Shown: piece by piece, positions 60,643-64,000 of the stretch
Layout of the letters: each line of letters begins with the position of its first letter
Position numbering within the stretch: the first letter of the stretch is position 1
NCBI RefSeq assembly: GCF_025966695.1
Contig: NZ_JAOEIY010000005.1
Span: 124,001 to 188,000, forward strand
Source: Stutzerimonas sp. S1
GTDB lineage: Bacteria; Pseudomonadota; Gammaproteobacteria; Pseudomonadales; Pseudomonadaceae
Length of the DNA: 64,000 nt
Reading direction: 5' to 3'
Position numbers and translations under genes: made by a program
Notes under the pieces: model-generated
Told to the model about the DNA's origin: nothing
Seen by the model: only the letters and a program-made list of their open reading frames with translations
Databases searched by the model: none

Positions 60643-60809
60643 CGCCTCGGTGAAGCAGCCGGGACTGCTGGGCGGCAGTATCCGCCACCGCCCTCCCGAC
60701 CTGCACTGATCGCAATGCAGTGCCGTTACAACCTCGGACAGCCAGCCTTCGTCCGGACTACTTCAAGCTTCCAGCCTCAGCTCGAAGCTCTCTACAGAGA
60801 AACGAATCA

Positions 60810-62630
60810 GTGATCGAGAATCTACGCAACATCGCCATCATCGCCCACGTCGACCACGGCAAAACCACCCTCGTCGACAAGCTGCTGCGCCTGTCCGGCA
60901 CCCTGGACCGCAAGGAAGCGGAAAACGAGCGCGTGATGGACTCCAACGACCAGGAAAAGGAACGCGGCATCACCATCCTGGCCAAGAACACCGCGCTGAA
61001 GTGGAACGGCTACAACATCAACATCGTCGATACCCCCGGCCACGCCGATTTCGGCGGTGAAGTCGAGCGCGTGATGAGCATGGTCGACTCCGTGCTGCTG
61101 GTGGTCGACGCCCAGGACGGCCCGATGCCGCAGACCCGCTTCGTGACCCAGAAGGCGTTCAAGGCCGGCCTGCGTCCGATCGTGGTGGTCAACAAGATCG
61201 ACCGTCCGGGCGCGCGTCCGGACTGGGTTGTCGACCAGATCTTCGACCTGTTCGACAACCTCGGCGCCACCGACGAACAGCTCGACTTCCCGATCGTCTA
61301 CGCTAGCGCCCTGAACGGCATCGCCGGTCTGGACCACGAGAATCTGGAAGACAACATGGACCCGCTGTTCCAGGCCATCATCGACCACGTCCCGGCGCCC
61401 AAGGTCGATGTCGACGGCCCGTTCCAGATGCAGATCTCGCAGCTGGACTACAACAGCTTCCTCGGCGTGATCGGCATCGGCCGCATCGCCCGCGGCACCA
61501 TCAAGGCCAACAGCCCGGTCACCGCCATTGGCGCCGACGGCAAGAAGCGTAACGGCCGCATCCTGAAGATCATGGGTCACTCCGGCCTGCAGCGCGTCGA
61601 AGTGCCGGAAGCCACTGCCGGCGACATCGTCTGCGTTTCCGGCATGGAAGAGCTGTACATCTCCGACACCCTGTGCGACCAGAGCGCCGTCGAGGCGCTG
61701 CCGCCGCTGACCGTCGACCAGCCGACCGTGAGCATGACCTTCCAGGTCAACGACTCGCCGTTCGCCGGCAAGGAAGGCAAGTTCGTCACCAGCCGCAACA
61801 TCAAGGATCGTCTGGAGAAGGAGCTGCTGCACAACGTCGCCCTGCGCGTCGAGCCGGGCGACAGCCCGGAGAAATTCAAGGTCTCCGGCCGTGGCGAGCT
61901 GCACCTGTCGGTGCTGATCGAAACCATGCGTCGTGAAGGCTTCGAGCTGGCCGTGGGCCGTCCGGAAGTGGTGATCATCGAGAACGAAGCCGGCGAGAAG
62001 CAGGAACCGTACGAGAACGTCACCATCGACATCGAGGAACAGCATCAGGGGCCGGTGATGGAGCAGATGGGCCTGCGCAAGGGCGATCTGACCAACATGA
62101 TCCCCGACGGCAAGGGCCGCGTGCGCCTGGAATACACCATCCCGGCGCGCGGCCTGATCGGCTTCCGCAACAACTTCCTGACCCTGACTTCGGGTACCGG
62201 CATCCTGACCTCGACCTTCAGCCACTATGGTCCGATCAAGGCCGGTGAAGTGACCAACCGCCAGAACGGCGTGCTGGTGTCGATGGCCACCGGTACCGCG
62301 CTGACCTACTCGCTGGAAACCCTGCAGGCGCGCGGCAAGCTGTTCCTGGCGCCGGGCGACGAGATCTACGAAGGCCAGCTGTGCGGCATCAACAGCCGTG
62401 ACAACGACCTGGTGCTCAACCCCACCAAGGGCAAGAAGCTCGACAACATGCGCGCTTCCGGCAAGGACGAAGTCATCGCCCTGGTGCCGCCGATCAAGTT
62501 CACCCTCGAGCAGGCGCTGGAATTCATCGCCGACGACGAGTTGGTGGAAGTGACGCCGAAGTCGATCCGTCTGCGCAAGAAGTACCTCAACGAGAACGAC
62601 CGCAAGCGCTACGAGCGCAGCAAGGTGTAA
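60810..62630 (+). CDS. typA: Ribosome-associated GTPase TypA/BipA
   Basis: 606 residues starting at GTG 60810 ([20 protein letters not shown]). G1 [10 protein letters not shown]3 [13 protein letters not shown]4 [11 protein letters not shown]-like domains follow and the C-terminus is BipA-specific ([19 protein letters not shown]). It helps 50S assembly and stress adaptation. An ATG at 60720 in frame would add 30 non-conserved residues. Confidence 0.97.
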   Translation: MIENLRNIAIIAHVDHGKTTLVDKLLRLSGTLDRKEAENERVMDSNDQEKERGITILAKNTALKWNGYNINIVDTPGHADFGGEVERVMSMVDSVLLVVDAQDGPMPQTRFVTQKAFKAGLRPIVVVNKIDRPGARPDWVVDQIFDLFDNLGATDEQLDFPIVYASALNGIAGLDHENLEDNMDPLFQAIIDHVPAPKVDVDGPFQMQISQLDYNSFLGVIGIGRIARGTIKANSPVTAIGADGKKRNGRILKIMGHSGLQRVEVPEATAGDIVCVSGMEELYISDTLCDQSAVEALPPLTVDQPTVSMTFQVNDSPFAGKEGKFVTSRNIKDRLEKELLHNVALRVEPGDSPEKFKVSGRGELHLSVLIETMRREGFELAVGRPEVVIIENEAGEKQEPYENVTIDIEEQHQGPVMEQMGLRKGDLTNMIPDGKGRVRLEYTIPARGLIGFRNNFLTLTSGTGILTSTFSHYGPIKAGEVTNRQNGVLVSMATGTALTYSLETLQARGKLFLAPGDEIYEGQLCGINSRDNDLVLNPTKGKKLDNMRASGKDEVIALVPPIKFTLEQALEFIADDELVEVTPKSIRLRKKYLNENDRKRYERSKV

Positions 62631-62645
62631 ATCTCCTTGTGGTAA

Positions 62646-62678
62646 GACAAAGGCGCCTGCGGGCGCCTTTGTCGTTTT
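62646..62678 (+). terminator. Terminator of typA
   Basis: GACAAAGGCGCC-TGCG-GGCGCCTTTGTC (12-bp stem), followed by GTTTTC. Confidence 0.85.
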
Positions 62679-62745
62679 CTGGGGGCGTGGAACGAAGCAC
62701 CTCGCGTGGCATTCCAACTTCCAATGCCTCTCGGAAACTCCCTCA

Positions 62746-63420
62746 ATGACCTTTTCGATCATCGCCCGTTGCCCGCGCACGGGCCAATTCGGGGTGGCGG
62801 CGGCCACGGCAATGCCGGCGGTGGGCAAGTTGCTCACCCACGCGGCGGCGCGCGTTGGCGCGTTGGCGACGCAGGCGCAGATCAATCCGTACCTGGGCAT
62901 CGACGGCCTGCGGTTCCTGCGCGAGGGTTGCGGTGCCACAGAGGTGATCGAGCGGCTCAAGGAAACCGACCCGTGCATGGAGCTGCGCCAGTGCGCAGTG
63001 GTCGACGGGCGGGGCAATGTGGCCTGCTGGACTGGGTCGAAATGCCCGCCCTGGGCCGGCTCGATTGCCGGCGAGCAGTTCTGCGTGCAAGGCAATCGAC
63101 TGGCCGGGGCGGCGGTGCTGGAAGCAGTGGCACAAGCCTATCGGCATGCCTGCGCGCGACCGCTGGTGGAGCGGCTGATCGAGGCCCTGGCCGCGGGCGA
63201 TGTGAGCGGCGGCGATCGCTGCGGCGAGTCGTCGGCGACCGTCTACGTGGTGGACCAGGAGGAGTATCCGCTCTGGGATATCCGCGTCGATCATCACCGT
63301 GCTCCGCTGGCGGAGCTGAGGCGACTGCATCACGTGTTCGCTCGCGACGTGGTGCCGGAAATCCTTGCCATGCCGACGCGGGCGAACCCGGCGGGCAAGG
63401 CTGCCGAAGAACCAATCTGA
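62746..63420 (+). CDS. DUF1028 (Ntn-hydrolase-like) protein
   Basis: 224 residues. The N-terminal pattern MTFSIIARCPRTGQFGVAAA with ALATQAQINPYLG is the DUF1028 family, which has an Ntn-hydrolase-like fold and is sometimes linked to peptide or amidase pathways. The first Cys/Thr nucleophile is not obvious from the sequence. Function unknown. Confidence 0.85.
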   Translation: MTFSIIARCPRTGQFGVAAATAMPAVGKLLTHAAARVGALATQAQINPYLGIDGLRFLREGCGATEVIERLKETDPCMELRQCAVVDGRGNVACWTGSKCPPWAGSIAGEQFCVQGNRLAGAAVLEAVAQAYRHACARPLVERLIEALAAGDVSGGDRCGESSATVYVVDQEEYPLWDIRVDHHRAPLAELRRLHHVFARDVVPEILAMPTRANPAGKAAEEPI

Positions 63421-63508
63421 TTCGACCTCTCACCATCTGCGCCGCGGCGCTCGCCGGCGCGGACGCGACGGTGCACACTGCAGCGAATCATTGCCGCGGA
63501 AACCTTGC

Positions 63509-63967
63509 ATGCTCAACAACGACGTCCTGCGCAGCCTGCGCTACATCCTCAACACCAGCGACGCGCAGATGGCCGAGATCGCTGCGCTCGGCGGTTGCGC
63601 GCTGGGTGAAGGCGAGATGCGCGCCTGGCTGATGCGCGAAGAGGAAACTGGCTATCGGGAGTGCCCAGACGAGGCGATGGCGGCCTTTCTCGATGGTCTG
63701 GTGTACCTCAAGCGCGGCAAGGACGACAGCCGCCCGACACCGCCACTGGAACTCCCGGTAAGCAACAACCTGATCTTGAAGAAGCTGCGCGTGGCCTTCG
63801 AGTTGCGCGACGACGATCTGCTGGCAATCCTGCGGACGGTGGATTTCCCATTGTCCAAGTCCGAGCTGAATGCGCTGTTCCGCAAGCCCGGCCATAGCAA
63901 TTACCGCGTCTGCGGCGACCAGCTACTGCGCAATTTCCTCAAGGGTCTGGCACAGCGCCAGGCCTGA
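63509..63967 (+). CDS. DUF1456 (YehS-like) protein
   Basis: 152 residues. It contains the duplicated DUF1456 helical module: LRSLRYILNTSDAQMAEIAALGG in the first half and LRVAFELRDDDLLAILRTVDF in the second, each followed by an LxxxFRKP/CPDE-type turn. The start at 63509 fits the family; an in-frame ATG at 63365 would overlap the previous gene. Function unknown. The last 33 bases of the window show nothing. Confidence 0.88.
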   Translation: MLNNDVLRSLRYILNTSDAQMAEIAALGGCALGEGEMRAWLMREEETGYRECPDEAMAAFLDGLVYLKRGKDDSRPTPPLELPVSNNLILKKLRVAFELRDDDLLAILRTVDFPLSKSELNALFRKPGHSNYRVCGDQLLRNFLKGLAQRQA

Positions 63968-64000
63968 TCCACGCCGCACGACGCGTTGCAATGACGGACC

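Noticed and set aside
60822..63095. Reverse-strand frame of 757 codons opposite typA
   Set aside because: Low-complexity, histidine- and valine-rich translation with no domain; typA on the other strand is complete.

Overview
The window is a high-GC stretch of gammaproteobacterial chromosome with the gene content of a Pseudomonas. It most resembles the P. stutzeri (Stutzerimonas) group, on the evidence of core gene order (tex-ompR-envZ, rimB-rimK, hslR-hslO-pckA, nudE-cysQ, tatABC-hisEI-ubiBJE, hslVU, ntrBC, glnA-thiI-typA) and a missing medium-chain PHA cluster. The species is inferred from gene order remembered from other Pseudomonas genomes, not from a search. Nearly all of the sequence is coding. 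I saw no rRNA, tRNA, insertion sequence, prophage or CRISPR array.

Layout. 1-6710: 5' part of tex, the OmpR-EnvZ pair, the RimB-RimK ribosome-modification pair, and the stress proteins Hsp15 and Hsp33. 6833-9234: PEP carboxykinase behind a structured leader with a 12-codon upstream ORF, then a nitroreductase. 9252-14114: a soluble FIST-domain chemoreceptor, a small membrane protein, a Tat-exported aldo/keto reductase and a nucleotide-exchanger-like transporter. 14115-15269: an AT-rich leader and a secreted dienelactone-hydrolase-like protein.

15284-22094 is the most unusual part. A tightly overlapping four-gene operon encodes a PqqD-like protein, an ATP-grasp ligase, a fold-III PLP decarboxylase and a urea-transporter/M23-peptidase fusion. 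It is divergent from an orphan peptide-type solute-binding lipoprotein. The shared intergenic region holds a perfect Anr/Dnr (FNR-type) box and a second palindrome. This looks like a small-molecule or peptide-tailoring system induced at low oxygen; its product is unknown.

22153-28862: a lipoprotein; a strong candidate Gac/Rsm regulatory sRNA (about 23012-23124) with five GGA motifs; a LysR regulator; and a probable operon of 3-hydroxyacyl-CoA dehydrogenase, acyl-CoA dehydrogenase, iron alcohol dehydrogenase and thioesterase for an acyl or hydroxyacid pathway. 28904-35588: a His-rich glycine-zipper protein, a hybrid PAS histidine kinase, the YrfG nucleotidase, divergent NudE-CysQ, a thioesterase and a cysteine-cluster protein. 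35751-43214: glycogen phosphorylase, fructose-1,6-bisphosphatase, several small lipoproteins, a lipocalin, proline iminopeptidase and D-aminoacyl-tRNA deacylase.

43315-52923: a long leftward series (rsmE-tatCBA-hisEI-ubiBJE), a PHA-system protein next to a REP-like palindrome where other Pseudomonas carry the pha genes, and hslVU with a TTG start for hslV. 52922-60642 is the nitrogen-control block: ntrB-ntrC with upstream NtrC sites, tandem DUF4124 proteins, and glnA with a sigma-54 promoter and two NtrC sites spaced as in the classical glnA enhancer. The window ends with thiI, typA, a DUF1028 protein and a DUF1456 protein.
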